Shown here piece by piece: positions 45,385 to 53,748 of a DNA stretch of 64,000 nucleotides. This DNA is from Pseudomonas viridiflava. GTDB taxonomy: Bacteria; Pseudomonadota; Gammaproteobacteria; Pseudomonadales; Pseudomonadaceae. Positions within the stretch are counted from its first letter, which is position 1. Every line of letters starts with the position of its first letter. The stretch covers positions 272,113 to 336,112 of the forward strand of contig NZ_LKEH01000025.1 of assembly GCF_001642795.1 (NCBI RefSeq), written 5' to 3'. The position numbers and the translations under genes were made by a program. The notes under the pieces are model-generated. The model made no database searches. It was not told where the DNA came from and worked only from the letters and a program-made list of their open reading frames with translations.

Positions 45385-45462
45385 GGTGGCGGCCGTGCGC
45401 AAGTTGGTAGACCGGCAGCCAGGCGAACCGGTGCGTCCGAAGACGCCGAGCGCACGGCCACC
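45385..45462 (-). ncRNA. Structured RNA resembling C4 antisense RNA
   Basis: The outer stem pairs GCGCACGGCCACC (45450-45462) with 45385-45400, with one 3-nt bulge. Inside are a 5-bp ACCGG/CCGGT stem (45411-45432) and the hairpin GCGTC-TTCG-GACGC (minus strand, 45433-45446), whose UUCG loop closed by C-G only makes sense as minus-strand RNA. A single-stranded GGTCTACCAA segment (45404-45413) can pair with TTGGTAG-type segments upstream (45524-45533) and, in part, just downstream near 45369-45376, before the DUF3077 start. This arrangement matches C4-type antisense control as I know it from phage P1. No covariance search was possible. Confidence 0.6.
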
Positions 45463-45478
45463 ATAAATACAGGCCGTA

Positions 45479-45504
45479 AAAAAGCGCCTCACAGAGGTGG
45501 CGCA
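45479..45504 (-). terminator. Terminator or attenuator ahead of the structured RNA
   Basis: On the minus strand, GCGCCACCTCTGTGAGGCGC folds into a hairpin followed by TTTTTT. It lies upstream of the C4-like element and could stop a short leader RNA that contains the TTTGGTAGACC segment. Confidence 0.65.
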
Positions 45505-45534
45505 TTGCGCCGGGCTAGCTCAGGTCTACCAAAC

Positions 45535-45859
45535 CTGATCGCTGATTTTGCAGCGACCGGGCAAGCCTAGAGACCGGAGTAAGCAGGCGCAAGGGGTTGG
45601 GATTCTCTCGGAAATTTCACTCAACGGATAGAGAGGCATCCTGCTATTGGCGGCGGGATGGTGGCGTTGAGGCCATTGTTTGGCGGGTTTTGAACGATGG
45701 GCCTCATGTTCTTTCGCTGGCTGCCTTTGGAGAGGAGGGGGCCGGCGCGTTGCTCAGCTTCACCTGCATCTCCTCCAGATGCCGTGATATTTGTTGATCG
45801 CCTGGCCGCTCCATATTGTCAAAGTCCTCAGTACAAGCGGCTGAGACGTGGAGTAGAAA
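45535..45859. other. Remaining gap between the RNA leader and the hydrolase gene
   Basis: A further small inverted repeat (TCGCTG/CAGCGA, about 45540-45557) probably belongs to the leader or promoter of the RNA. From about 45600 to 45859 I see no convincing gene; a short open frame at 45597-45797 has no ribosome site or recognisable content. Confidence 0.4.
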
Positions 45860-46750
45860 ATGATCAAAAAAGTTATCGCTGGCGTTCTGGAAATCGCTTA
45901 TCTGGAAACTGGCCCGTCCAACGGTGCCCCTGTTGTGCTGCTGCACGGATTTCCCTACGACGTGCACTCGTACGATGAGGTCGCTAGGATTCTGGCCTCC
46001 GAGGGGAAGCGATGCCTCATCCCGTATCTACGAGGGTATGGCCCTACAAGGTTTTTGAGCTCACGCACAATGCGTTCTGGTGAGCAGGCCGCAGTTGGAG
46101 CTGACTTACTGGCTTTTCTCGACGCGCTGAAAATCGAAAGCGCTGTCCTGGCTGGATACGACTGGGGTGGGCGGGCAGCCTGTATCGTCGCTGCGCTATG
46201 GCCGGAACGGGTCGATGGACTGGTCAGTTGTGGTGGCTACAGCATCCAGAATATTGCCAAAGCGCGCGAGCCGCTTTCTCCTGAAGCCGAACAACTTCTT
46301 TGGTATCAATACTATTTGCATGGCGAGCGGGGCTATAAAGGCTTGTCTGCGAACAGAAAGGAATTCTGCAAGCTCCTATGGGAAACGTGGTCCCCTACAT
46401 GGCGTTTTTCGGAAGAAGATTTTGCCTCAACAGCCCTGTCTTTCAGCAATCCAGACTTTGTGGATGTAGTCACCCACTCATACCGGCATCGTTTCGGACT
46501 GGCGGATGGCGATCCAGCCTACGAGCAGATCGAATCGAGACTTGCGGCACAACCTGAAATCTCGGTGCCAACGATAGTGCTTGAAGGCCTGGATGATGCA
46601 GTTGACCCGCCAAAGCAAGACGACCCGTTTATCAGCCATTTTGTAGGCCCTTACCGCCGGAATTTCGCAAACGGAGCGGGGCATAACGTTCCGCAGGAGG
46701 CTGCTCAACAAGTTGCTGACTGTATCTTGGGGCTTGGACAGAAGGTATAG
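45860..46750 (+). CDS. Alpha/beta hydrolase, epoxide hydrolase / dehalogenase-like
   Basis: A 296-residue hydrolase. Oxyanion motif HGFPYD (about 29-34), nucleophile elbow GYDWGGR with Asp rather than Ser, a cap domain (about 125-215), an acid in EGLDDAVDP and the catalytic His in GAGHNVPQE. An Asp nucleophile suits epoxide hydrolases and haloalkane dehalogenases. GGAG precedes the ATG. It is in the accessory part, 11 bp before an IS66 end, so it may have arrived with mobile DNA. Confidence 0.85.
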   Translation: MIKKVIAGVLEIAYLETGPSNGAPVVLLHGFPYDVHSYDEVARILASEGKRCLIPYLRGYGPTRFLSSRTMRSGEQAAVGADLLAFLDALKIESAVLAGYDWGGRAACIVAALWPERVDGLVSCGGYSIQNIAKAREPLSPEAEQLLWYQYYLHGERGYKGLSANRKEFCKLLWETWSPTWRFSEEDFASTALSFSNPDFVDVVTHSYRHRFGLADGDPAYEQIESRLAAQPEISVPTIVLEGLDDAVDPPKQDDPFISHFVGPYRRNFANGAGHNVPQEAAQQVADCILGLGQKV

Positions 46751-46761
46751 GACGTTCTTAG

Positions 46762-47030
46762 GTAACCGTCCGGGGAACACACCTTCCTGAGGTCATCGCT
46801 TAAGGCGATGGTGTCCGTCTAAATTTGATTGGACGCCATTTCTAGCCTTTTTAAGCGGACGCCCATGCCACAAGAACGCCGTTCCTATAAAAAAACCCAC
46901 ATCATCGCCGAGTGTGCGCAGGCTGACACCTCGATTACCAACGTCGCGTTGACCCACAACCTCAATGCCAACCTAGTCCATAAATATATTCGCGGGCACA
47001 GGTTGCCTAGCAGCAAGCCTCGTTCCGAAA
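46762..47030 (+). mobile_element. IS66-family remnant, left end with OrfA fragment
   Basis: It begins with an IS66-type inverted end, GTAACCGTCCGG (46762-46773). It continues with the same leader layout as the second remnant at 48819-49518 (TAAATTT hairpin, TTCTAGC, TTTTTAAGCGG), then the OrfA start at 46865. OrfA (MPQERRSYKKTHIIAEC ... NLVHKYIRG) is a HTH-containing IS66 accessory protein, cut after about 55 codons and running into unrelated DNA. The other end is missing. Confidence 0.75.
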
Positions 47031-47123
47031 AATATGTCAGCCCCAGACAGTGCTGGGTTGAATCTGTTAACAGATTTCTGCGAAGATCCGCTACGAAGGA
47101 CACCAATATGGAAGGAGCTAGGC

Positions 47124-47921
47124 ATGATCTGCGCATACTGTAAAAAAGACGCTCCAGCAACTCGTGAGCATGTAATTCCAGCGTTTATATATCGCTTTCA
47201 GAAAGAGTTGCAAGCTAAAGTGATTGGCTGGAGTGAAGTCGCTAACAAAATGGTAGGCGGCGAGCACCAAGTGAAAGATGTCTGTGAAAAATGCAACGGT
47301 GGAGTGCTATCCAGCCTTGACGCTTACGGAAAAGAATTTCTTATCGCCAATGGGTTCTTGACCCAGAATTACATCCAGCGCCGCGCCGAGCTTTCATATG
47401 ATTATGACAGGTTAGTACGCTGGCTTTTGAAGATATCCTTCAATTCAACTCGCACTGACCAAGGCCACGTCCATTTATTTGAAAAATTCATACCTTATAT
47501 TTTGAATGGTTCTCCATCACCTCAAAAGATAGATTTTGCAGTGCTGGCAACTCTAGCAGCTCCAGTAACCACTGAAGAACTAAATGGCAAATACAAAGTG
47601 TTTGATGATCTTGCAAACGGATCCGGCGTGGTGAATCCATTTTTAATGAGAATCGCCTATGGGCCTAATCAGTACGAAACATTTACATTAAGGGTGATAA
47701 TGTTTGGCCCATTGACATTTTTCATGCTTATGTATGTACCAGGCGTGTCGGCTGGTGAAGCGTCCATCGAAACCAAGCGGCTATTCAAAGAGTTTTCAAA
47801 CCTCACTCAGCTGAAGCCTGGAACCACGAAAGCTTTTCTGACAGCTGGCTCCACAACTTGGCTTGATTACTACGCCCTGCAGGTCGGCAGAGTCAACGCT
47901 CTCGGCACTTACGCGCCTTAA
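47124..47921 (+). CDS. HNH endonuclease-like protein
   Basis: A 265-residue protein. The N-terminal zinc-finger HNH layout is clear: CAYC (3-6), REHVIP with the HNH-type His, and CEKCNGG (about 53-59) as the second Cys pair followed by Asn. The remaining 200 residues are unassigned and contain a hydrophobic strand (FGPLTFFMLMYVPG). HNH proteins of this layout occur in defence islands and mobile DNA. A strong GGAAGGAG precedes the ATG at 47124. It stands directly behind the IS66 remnant and its base composition is more AT-rich than the backbone. Confidence 0.75.
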   Translation: MICAYCKKDAPATREHVIPAFIYRFQKELQAKVIGWSEVANKMVGGEHQVKDVCEKCNGGVLSSLDAYGKEFLIANGFLTQNYIQRRAELSYDYDRLVRWLLKISFNSTRTDQGHVHLFEKFIPYILNGSPSPQKIDFAVLATLAAPVTTEELNGKYKVFDDLANGSGVVNPFLMRIAYGPNQYETFTLRVIMFGPLTFFMLMYVPGVSAGEASIETKRLFKEFSNLTQLKPGTTKAFLTAGSTTWLDYYALQVGRVNALGTYAP

Positions 47922-48037
47922 TGGACATCGCTGCGGCGCCTTCTACCTAGCGCCCTAGTGTCAAAATTCGAGCTTGCCTATTGATTCCAGCGTGCATTCC
48001 CGGGTGGTAACAAAACGGTTTGCAATGAATGCGCCCT

Positions 48038-48059
48038 GCAAGCGTCCGGGAGACACACC
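48038..48059 (+). mobile_element. Isolated IS66-type terminal sequence
   Basis: These 22 bp match the IS66 end at 46762-46783 at 18 positions (shared core CGTCCGGG then ACACACC), but no transposase sequence follows. It marks a third insertion or deletion event. The surrounding gap (47922-48159) holds nothing else I can support. Confidence 0.55.
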
Positions 48060-48159
48060 TTTCTGATTGCGCCGGCGTCCTGACCTGACTGCACGTGCTC
48101 CGCGTATGACCCTAAGGACGGTGGCACATGCTGCAGTTCAGTTGTAGGATTGACGAAAA

Positions 48160-48798
48160 ATGGTTATGGATATCCATATGAACCTTGCGACGCTAGCGTT
48201 ATTCCTGCCCGCATGCTTTGCCCTGAATATGGCGCCTGGGCCTAACAACCTGCTGTCTATCAGCAATGCAACACGCTACGGATACCGCACATCATGCATG
48301 GCAGGTGTTGGTCGCTTGCTGGCGTTCGCGGTGATGATTGCGCTGGCTTCGGCAGGCTTGGCCGTAGTGTTACAAACTTCAGAGCTAATCTTCTATGGGA
48401 TCAAAATAGTTGGTGCGGCATATCTTTTTTACTTGGCATACCAGTTGTGGAGAGCTGCACCGCAAGCAGAAGCTGAGTCAAAAAACGCCCCGATAGGTCT
48501 ATGCGCGCTGGCAAGGCAGGAATTCCTAGTTGCCGCAGGCAACCCCAAAGCCATCCTGATTTTTACCGCGTTCTTGCCTCAATTCGTCGACCCAACGGCA
48601 GACATTGGTTCTCAGTTTACGTTGCTTGGTCTTTTGTTTTTGGTATTGGAGTGGATTGCGATTGGCATCTATGCGTACATCGGATTGCATATGCGACGTT
48701 GGTTCGCTCTGCCCCGTGGTAAGCAAATTTTCAACCGTTGCTGCGCTGGCTTGTTGTCGGCTGCCGCCTCGATGCTATTGATGACGCGTCGAGCTTGA
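48160..48798 (+). CDS. LysE/RhtB-family amino acid or metabolite exporter
   Basis: A 212-residue membrane protein with about six helices and the family signature MAPGPNNLLSISNATRYG near the N terminus. The family exports amino acids, homoserine lactones or similar compounds. The start could be the ATG at 48160 or at 48178; the second matches the usual length. It stands between IS66 fragments in the accessory segment with no linked regulator. Confidence 0.82.
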   Translation: MVMDIHMNLATLALFLPACFALNMAPGPNNLLSISNATRYGYRTSCMAGVGRLLAFAVMIALASAGLAVVLQTSELIFYGIKIVGAAYLFYLAYQLWRAAPQAEAESKNAPIGLCALARQEFLVAAGNPKAILIFTAFLPQFVDPTADIGSQFTLLGLLFLVLEWIAIGIYAYIGLHMRRWFALPRGKQIFNRCCAGLLSAAASMLLMTRRA

Positions 48799-48818
48799 TC
48801 CGTAGTAAGCAGATGATG

Positions 48819-49518
48819 GTAAGCGTCTTCGACTCATTTGCGTGGTTGGATGGGTTGCCACTTATGCGGCAGCAACTGATCGATTTCACTCGCCCGCTGC
48901 GTCGGCAGGCGCGTAAGAACGTCCTTCAAATCAGCATACGGATCATGCCCATTAAGCCGCGCAGACTGGATTAAACTCATGATCGCTGCTGCCCGTTTGC
49001 CGCTACGCAGCGATCTTGCAAAGAGCCAGTTCTTGCGTCCAAGCGCCCATGGCCGTATCTGGTTCTCTGCCCAGTTGTTGTCTATGGGTACAGCCCCGTC
49101 ATCGAGGTAGCGCGACAGCGTTGCCCTGCGTTTCAGGCTGTAATTCAGCGCTCTGCTGATGGCTGAGCCTTCGGGTACGAGGTAACGCTGGGCAATCATG
49201 CAAGGCGTTATGCCCGGACGCTTACTGGCTAACGGAATAAATGCAGGTGGGAGCGTTGGGCTTTTCTGCGCTTGCAGCCGAATCCATTTGTGGACGAGGT
49301 TTGCGTTGAGACTATGGCTGAGTGCGACGCTGGCAATCGAAGCGCCGGGTTGGGAACACTCCTGAATGACCTGGGCTTTGAAGGGTTTGGAATAGGAACG
49401 GCGTGTTGGCTGCATGAAATACCCGCTTAAAAAGCTAGAACTGGTGTGCACTTAAATTTAAGTGCACACCATGTCTTGGCTTTGCGGGGCTGGATAGATG
49501 ACTTGGCCGGACGGTTAC
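48819..49518 (-). mobile_element. Internally deleted IS66-family element
   Basis: Both ends are present: GTAAGCGTC (48819-48827) and, inverted, GTAACCGTCCGG (49507-49518). A full IS66 is about 2.5 kb; this is 700 bp because OrfA and the transposase tail have been joined. The flanking 8-mers (AGATGATG and CGCTCAAA) do not match, so no target duplication survives. Confidence 0.75.
48834..49415 (-). pseudogene. Fused IS66 OrfA / TnpC remnant
   Basis: An open frame whose first 66 codons are the IS66 OrfA HTH protein (MQPTRRSYSKPFKAQV ... NLVHKWIRLQ). The remainder is the C-terminal part of the DDE transposase TnpC (DDGAVPIDNNWAENQIRPWA with the catalytic Glu, ending near LPHKWQP). TnpB and most of TnpC are lost. 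The frame is intact, so a hybrid protein could be made, but transposition is impossible without the two catalytic Asp residues. Confidence 0.8.
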
Positions 49519-49700
49519 CGCTCAAAAGCATCTAAGGAAGCAGGGGCGACTCACTTTCCTCTCTGTGCCTGGGTCTCCGGGCCAGTGATTTCAATACTTT
49601 TCGACGCGAAGCTGACTCATTGTCTAGCCCCAGCCTGCAAGCTAATCTACGATCAGGCCAGAATGCTGGCAAATATAGTTAGGCCTCACAGGGGATATTC

Positions 49701-50039
49701 ATGCAAGGGGAAAATTTGAGAGCCATGCTGGATGCAGATCCTCATGCCGTCCGCTTAGAACAGGACAATAACGAATACCTAGTGAGCTATCGCTTTGACA
49801 CAGGCGCCGAGGTGGCGTTTGACCCTCGTACCACCACGAAGTGCTCTGTTTTCGTCAGCAAACTCCCCGAGCGTATGAAGGCCCGCCTCGGCAAAGTCAC
49901 GTGCTATCCACCTGAAAACCCCTCGACTGCACTTGCCCGGGTCTCTTCTCAACTCGCAGGCGAACGACAACTGTTTAAGATAGACCTACCCTCATCTGAT
50001 TCCGCTCGTGACCTACTGACGTGGATAAGGTGGGCTTGA
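49701..50039 (+). CDS. Unrecognised 112-residue protein
   Basis: A good AGGGGA ribosome site 7 bp before the ATG supports translation. No known domain, signal peptide or membrane segment; the product mixes short beta-like stretches (NNEYLVSYRFDTGAEVAFD) with a basic middle. It ends with TGA, and the same frame continues open for 120 codons (next entry), which suggests a single longer gene broken by a stop, or two adjacent small genes. Confidence 0.55.
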   Translation: MQGENLRAMLDADPHAVRLEQDNNEYLVSYRFDTGAEVAFDPRTTTKCSVFVSKLPERMKARLGKVTCYPPENPSTALARVSSQLAGERQLFKIDLPSSDSARDLLTWIRWA

Positions 50040-50399
50040 GACCTAACAATTCATTCAAGCCGACGCCGTGACTCGAACCGGTACGAGATTGCAGATCAGT
50101 TATTTCGAATTGGGGCGCCCTCGTTAAACCCCGCTGAGGTCTTGCCGTGTCTACTCGCCAAGGCACATGAGAGGCTCCTCAATGAACCAGATTTTGGACG
50201 GATTTTAGCGGAGGGGCTTTACCGATCCTGGTCAGCCTCAATCTACGACTTTCCAGAAGTCTTGAGCCCATGCGGTTACTTCGACGATGCCTATTCATTG
50301 GCTGAGAACGGGGTATATGGGACGACCGATCAGATAACGCGCGAGCTACTTGAGTTCACCTCTCGATTCCAGAAATGCACTGAGCTTTTCAGCGCCTAA
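50040..50399 (+). pseudogene. In-frame continuation after a TGA stop
   Basis: Directly after the stop at 50037-50039, the same frame stays open to TAA at 50397-50399. It reads like protein (SNRYEIADQLFRIGAPSLNP ... GLYRSWSASIYDFPEVLSP), but the only in-frame initiators are weak (TTG at 50142) and lack a ribosome site. Either the upstream gene has acquired a stop codon or this is a separate gene with an unusual start. Confidence 0.4.
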
Positions 50400-50432
50400 A
50401 TGAAAGATGTGGGGAGAAGGCTACCAGCTGCG

Positions 50433-50600
50433 AGAGGCCGCTTTCGACCCAAAGCGGCCCTTCGGCAGAGATCGGCACGCGGCAGCCGCTCAAATGGGAG
50501 TTACGATATCTACGCCGAACCCTCCTGCTCTACATGGGCTATGCCTTCAACCCACTGGTTCGTGAAGCTGGGTTTCTGGCCTATAGCTGCAATATACGTG
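50433..50600. repeat. Degenerate intergenic repeat, copy a
   Basis: It contains GGCCGCTTTCGACCCAAAG (50437-50455) and TTCTGGCCTATAGCTGC (50570-50586), both recurring at 52.3, 53.6 and 54.3 kb. A short open frame across it (50400-50639) is produced by the repeat and is not called. Nothing is seen from 50640 to 50706. Confidence 0.5.
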
Positions 50601-50706
50601 ATGGTTGAACTTATTGAGGAGCGACTGCACTTTCAATAGTGAAGTCGCCCGTAGCTTTCAGCTAAGTGCAGCGTTTCAATTTGTCTACAAAACTCGAGCA
50701 TATGCC

Positions 50707-52056
50707 CTATCTGCAAATTTCGGTTAACAGTTTGATTGAAGTTCTCAATTCGGATTCTGTGAAAGTATTGCCTGAGTCTGGGTGGTGGATGGCATTACGG
50801 ATATAGGTGCTAAGGGCTTCATATGTTGTCGTGTTATGACTGGAAGGCTTTGCATGCCTTGAAGCGTCGTAGAGTTGGTGGTTTTTTATAAAGTTATCGC
50901 ATGCTTTGATTGTGCCCACGTTTTCTTTGTCCTGAAGCCAACCGTAGAGTTCAATATGGTAATCATTTGAGGGCACATCGAAAGCTAGGAAGGTCGTCTC
51001 CGCTGTAGTTATCGAGGGCAAGATTGAGGGGGCGTCAATATTTCGGCAGGTGATGACATTCTGATTTTCCTCTAGGGTGATGACGATGCTGTTTACCTTA
51101 TCAATCAAAGCTTCTTTAAGAACATGATCTGAATGAGTGGCGAATATGAGCTGGGCTTTTTGCTGTCCGCTTAAAGAAAATAACCCTTTATAGTAGCTCA
51201 GTATTTTTCTCTCCCACTTGGGGTGCATGCTTAGCTCCGGCTCATCTATCATAATGGCGGCGCCATCTAGGATGTTTGAGTTTCTAAGTAGAAATATGCC
51301 TCTAAATACAACCTGCTTTTCACCGGTGCTCAGTGAGTCTACGGGTATAAGCTTTCCGCTCTTGGAGAAAAGGATGGTTTTCTCGCCATCGATGTCATCT
51401 ACCTTTTCATATTTCATTTTGTCAAAAAAACTGTCGAACGCACTTTTAAATCTAAATAATTTTGACGTTTGATAAAAGTCATCCCAAGACTTTGGTTTGT
51501 CGCCAAGCGCTCGGTTATCTTCTGAATAGCTAGCGTTGTCCTGATTTACTACGTCGACGATTAGCTGTTTTAGCGAGGTAAAATCCTCTTCAGCGTCTAT
51601 GTCATGCTTTTTCTTGTCAAGCTCACTAGTAGTGGTTGATTTTATTTTTTGGGTTTTATAATCTGATCGCGCTTTAGAGTAAATACAGCCGTAGTGTCTT
51701 GGGTCTTTAGTTTCCGTATCTAACAGACCAGAATTGTTATTCCTGTCATGCCTGATTTTTTGAATACCTCCTCCTTCGTCTATAATATCAAAAAATGGCT
51801 TGTGCTGATTTCCGTCAGTTGTGTTCTGCGTCTTATATATCTTATCGTCAACGACGTATTCGATATAGTCGAAGTGCTCATATGGCCCAGCACTGAGAAA
51901 GCTGCTGATTGCTTCGAGAATAGTCGACTTCCCAGTCCCGTTTTCACCAGCTAGTAGGATGCTGTTGTAAGGCTCACCAGTATCGTGGTTGACAAAATCG
52001 AGAGACAGGTCACCTAGTATTGGATGTTTGTTCCATTTGACTTTTCTAAGCTTCAT
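50707..52056 (-). CDS. AAA family ATPase with a HEPN-like C-terminal motif
   Basis: A 449-residue ABC/RecF-type ATPase. Walker A GENGTGKST (37-45), signature LSTGEKQ (about 240), Walker B AIMIDEPELSMHP (about 268-280) and switch-His FATHSDH follow in order. The C-terminal helical part ends with YIRNAIHHPD (about 416-425), which fits the HEPN ribonuclease pattern R-x4-H. ATPase-HEPN proteins include phage-triggered RNases such as PrrC and RloC. The gene is clearly AT-rich compared with neighbours and stands alone in the accessory segment. Function as a defence gene is inference. Confidence 0.75.
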   Translation of the reverse strand: MKLRKVKWNKHPILGDLSLDFVNHDTGEPYNSILLAGENGTGKSTILEAISSFLSAGPYEHFDYIEYVVDDKIYKTQNTTDGNQHKPFFDIIDEGGGIQKIRHDRNNNSGLLDTETKDPRHYGCIYSKARSDYKTQKIKSTTTSELDKKKHDIDAEEDFTSLKQLIVDVVNQDNASYSEDNRALGDKPKSWDDFYQTSKLFRFKSAFDSFFDKMKYEKVDDIDGEKTILFSKSGKLIPVDSLSTGEKQVVFRGIFLLRNSNILDGAAIMIDEPELSMHPKWERKILSYYKGLFSLSGQQKAQLIFATHSDHVLKEALIDKVNSIVITLEENQNVITCRNIDAPSILPSITTAETTFLAFDVPSNDYHIELYGWLQDKENVGTIKACDNFIKNHQLYDASRHAKPSSHNTTTYEALSTYIRNAIHHPDSGNTFTESELRTSIKLLTEICR

Positions 52057-52299
52057 GCTTTGCCCCGAGAGAAGATACGTCGTGTGATTTATCGTTTGGC
52101 AAGTCCCATTCCTACAAAGGGTGCCTACAACCTCTGCAAGTGGATGGAGAGTTTTCCGGGCTGCCAGACGATTATTATGACAATCTTAGATACTTGTCGC
52201 TATGCATTCGTGTCCTACTCAGCGAACCCACCTGGTCAATTTCTCAGGGAGAGCCTCGCTCTTAGGTAAGACACTCAAAACGTTTTTGACTCTGAGTGA

Positions 52300-52345
52300 C
52301 TGCTTCTGGCCGATAGCAGTCGGTCATAAGGAGACCGCTGCTCGC
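52300..52345. repeat. Degenerate intergenic repeat, copy b
   Basis: TGCTTCTGGCCGATAGCAGTC (about 52310-52320 core) followed by TCATAAGGAGACCGCTGC. Related to copies at 50.5, 53.6 and 54.3 kb. The rest of 52057-52362 shows no supportable gene. Confidence 0.5.
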
Positions 52346-52362
52346 TGTGGTCGGTTAACACA

Positions 52363-52875
52363 TCAGTCTCGGTACTTGAGGCCAATCGAGGCGCTACAGT
52401 TCCGAGATTCGATACTTCCCTGCCGATAAGGCCAGCACGCACGTTCCTTCATGCGGGGCGACTGCCGGACGATTGTCAGCTTCACCTTCTCCGGAGCCGT
52501 CCTGTCAGGAGAGAGATCGTAGGCAGCGCGAAGGGCAACGACATTGTCCGCGCCTCTTGGAATATAGTTCTGATCGTTGAATGCGGTTTGTCGAGCTGAG
52601 TTGGTTGACAGGTGTATGTCCGATGCTCGAAGCCACGATGAGTCGAGTGATTGCCTTCGCACGGTGTCACCTGCCCGAGTCGATTCCGCATCACTTCCCG
52701 CGTAACTGATCGCCTGATTCAACACAGAGTCGACGGTCGAGATTCCGCTACCGAAGTGGAATGCACCTATCGCTGCAGTACTTCCAATCGCCATACAGAT
52801 GAGCACGTAAAAGATGGTGGGTTTTTGACGTGTTCGAATGACTCGTTTTGGAGCGTCGGTAATGTCCGCTATCAT
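52363..52875 (-). CDS. Hypothetical single-pass membrane protein
   Basis: A 170-residue product with a basic cytosolic start, one transmembrane helix (about 20-42, TIFYVLICMAIGSTAAIGAFHFG) and a polar exterior domain with two cysteines near the C terminus. An AAGGA stretch precedes the ATG. No family recognised. It lies between the AT-rich ATPase and a second small membrane protein. Confidence 0.5.
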   Translation of the reverse strand: MIADITDAPKRVIRTRQKPTIFYVLICMAIGSTAAIGAFHFGSGISTVDSVLNQAISYAGSDAESTRAGDTVRRQSLDSSWLRASDIHLSTNSARQTAFNDQNYIPRGADNVVALRAAYDLSPDRTAPEKVKLTIVRQSPRMKERACWPYRQGSIESRNCSASIGLKYRD

Positions 52876-52941
52876 CTTCGGATCGTCCTTGAAGAGCTAA
52901 AATCTACCCCATGCTTCGGGCTCCGCCCGTATCGTCCACGA

Positions 52942-53241
52942 TCAAGCTTTGAGAAGCAGGGCTATGATCCACAGCGGTATCAAGAGTGCGAGAGGAACTA
53001 CAATTATAAGGATTACGCCACGGACGACGTATCTCCAACGGTAAAGCCGACTACCTTCAGGAGCGTCCCTGGCTGCTTTCCAAAAATCCCATAACTCAAA
53101 TATCCTCAATAAATCTATCAGATCCCCAAGATCGATAAGCATCGATGGCCTCGTTTTATATTTATGATGCATTGGAGTGCTGAAAGTATGCTGCGGGCTG
53201 AATGAGTGCAATCTACCCATCGCCGACTCCCAGACATTCAA
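52942..53241 (-). CDS. Hypothetical small protein with C-terminal membrane helix
   Basis: A 99-residue product (or 92 from an ATG at 53220, which has GGAG upstream) ending in a long hydrophobic segment GVILIIVVPLALLIPLWIIA, like a tail anchor. No other feature. The neighbour at 52363-52875 is also a small membrane protein on the same strand. Confidence 0.45.
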   Translation of the reverse strand: MNVWESAMGRLHSFSPQHTFSTPMHHKYKTRPSMLIDLGDLIDLLRIFELWDFWKAARDAPEGSRLYRWRYVVRGVILIIVVPLALLIPLWIIALLLKA

Positions 53242-53748
53242 ATCAGATGAGTAGATAATCGACTACTATTCCAGCTATTTCCAGTGCGTATGAAAAACGA
53301 ATCTTCCCAACATGAATCTACTGGCAGTACAGCCTATAACCTTGCGCAGGCCCACGGTGCCCGGCCCCTGTCCGTTGATGGCTATCATCAAACGGTAGAA
53401 ATGTGTGGTCGCGTCGCCTGCGGCTGGCTGTTCCGCTACAGAATCATTTGCAGCGTGGACATACCAGAGCATGATCAAGAGTCATTCGCTGGCGCTTGAG
53501 GTTGCCTGGTTGCTGACGACGGAGAGATAAGTGATCTCTCGGGTCCGATGTTCATGGACATGCTTCACATGCTGGCATAGCCCGCGTGACTACTTCTGGC
53601 TGATAGCTGCCCATCACCATTGGCCGCTATCGACCCAAAGGGGACGGTCGCGACCACCAGGGCTTGGCTGCCCGCGTGTTGACGGAGTTGGAAGTTGACG
53701 TAAAATCTTCACCCCAAAAAACGGCGTGCATAGCGAGAAGGAGCTTCG
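53242..53748. repeat. Gene-free stretch with intergenic repeat copy c
   Basis: Short open frames on both strands at 53275-53499 lack ribosome sites and are not called. The repeat copy (53589-53650) reads TACTTCTGGCTGATAGCTGC then GGCCGCTATCGACCCAAAG. The end of the stretch carries the ribosome site of the next gene. Confidence 0.5.

Noticed and set aside
45597..45797. 66-codon open frame before the hydrolase gene
   Set aside because: No ribosome site, no conserved content, and it overlaps another open frame in a different phase equally well.
50400..50639. 79-codon open frame
   Set aside because: It consists of the intergenic repeat blocks that also occur at three other places, and has no ribosome site.
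53275..53499. Small open frames on both strands
   Set aside because: They overlap each other, have no translation signals and no recognisable sequence.
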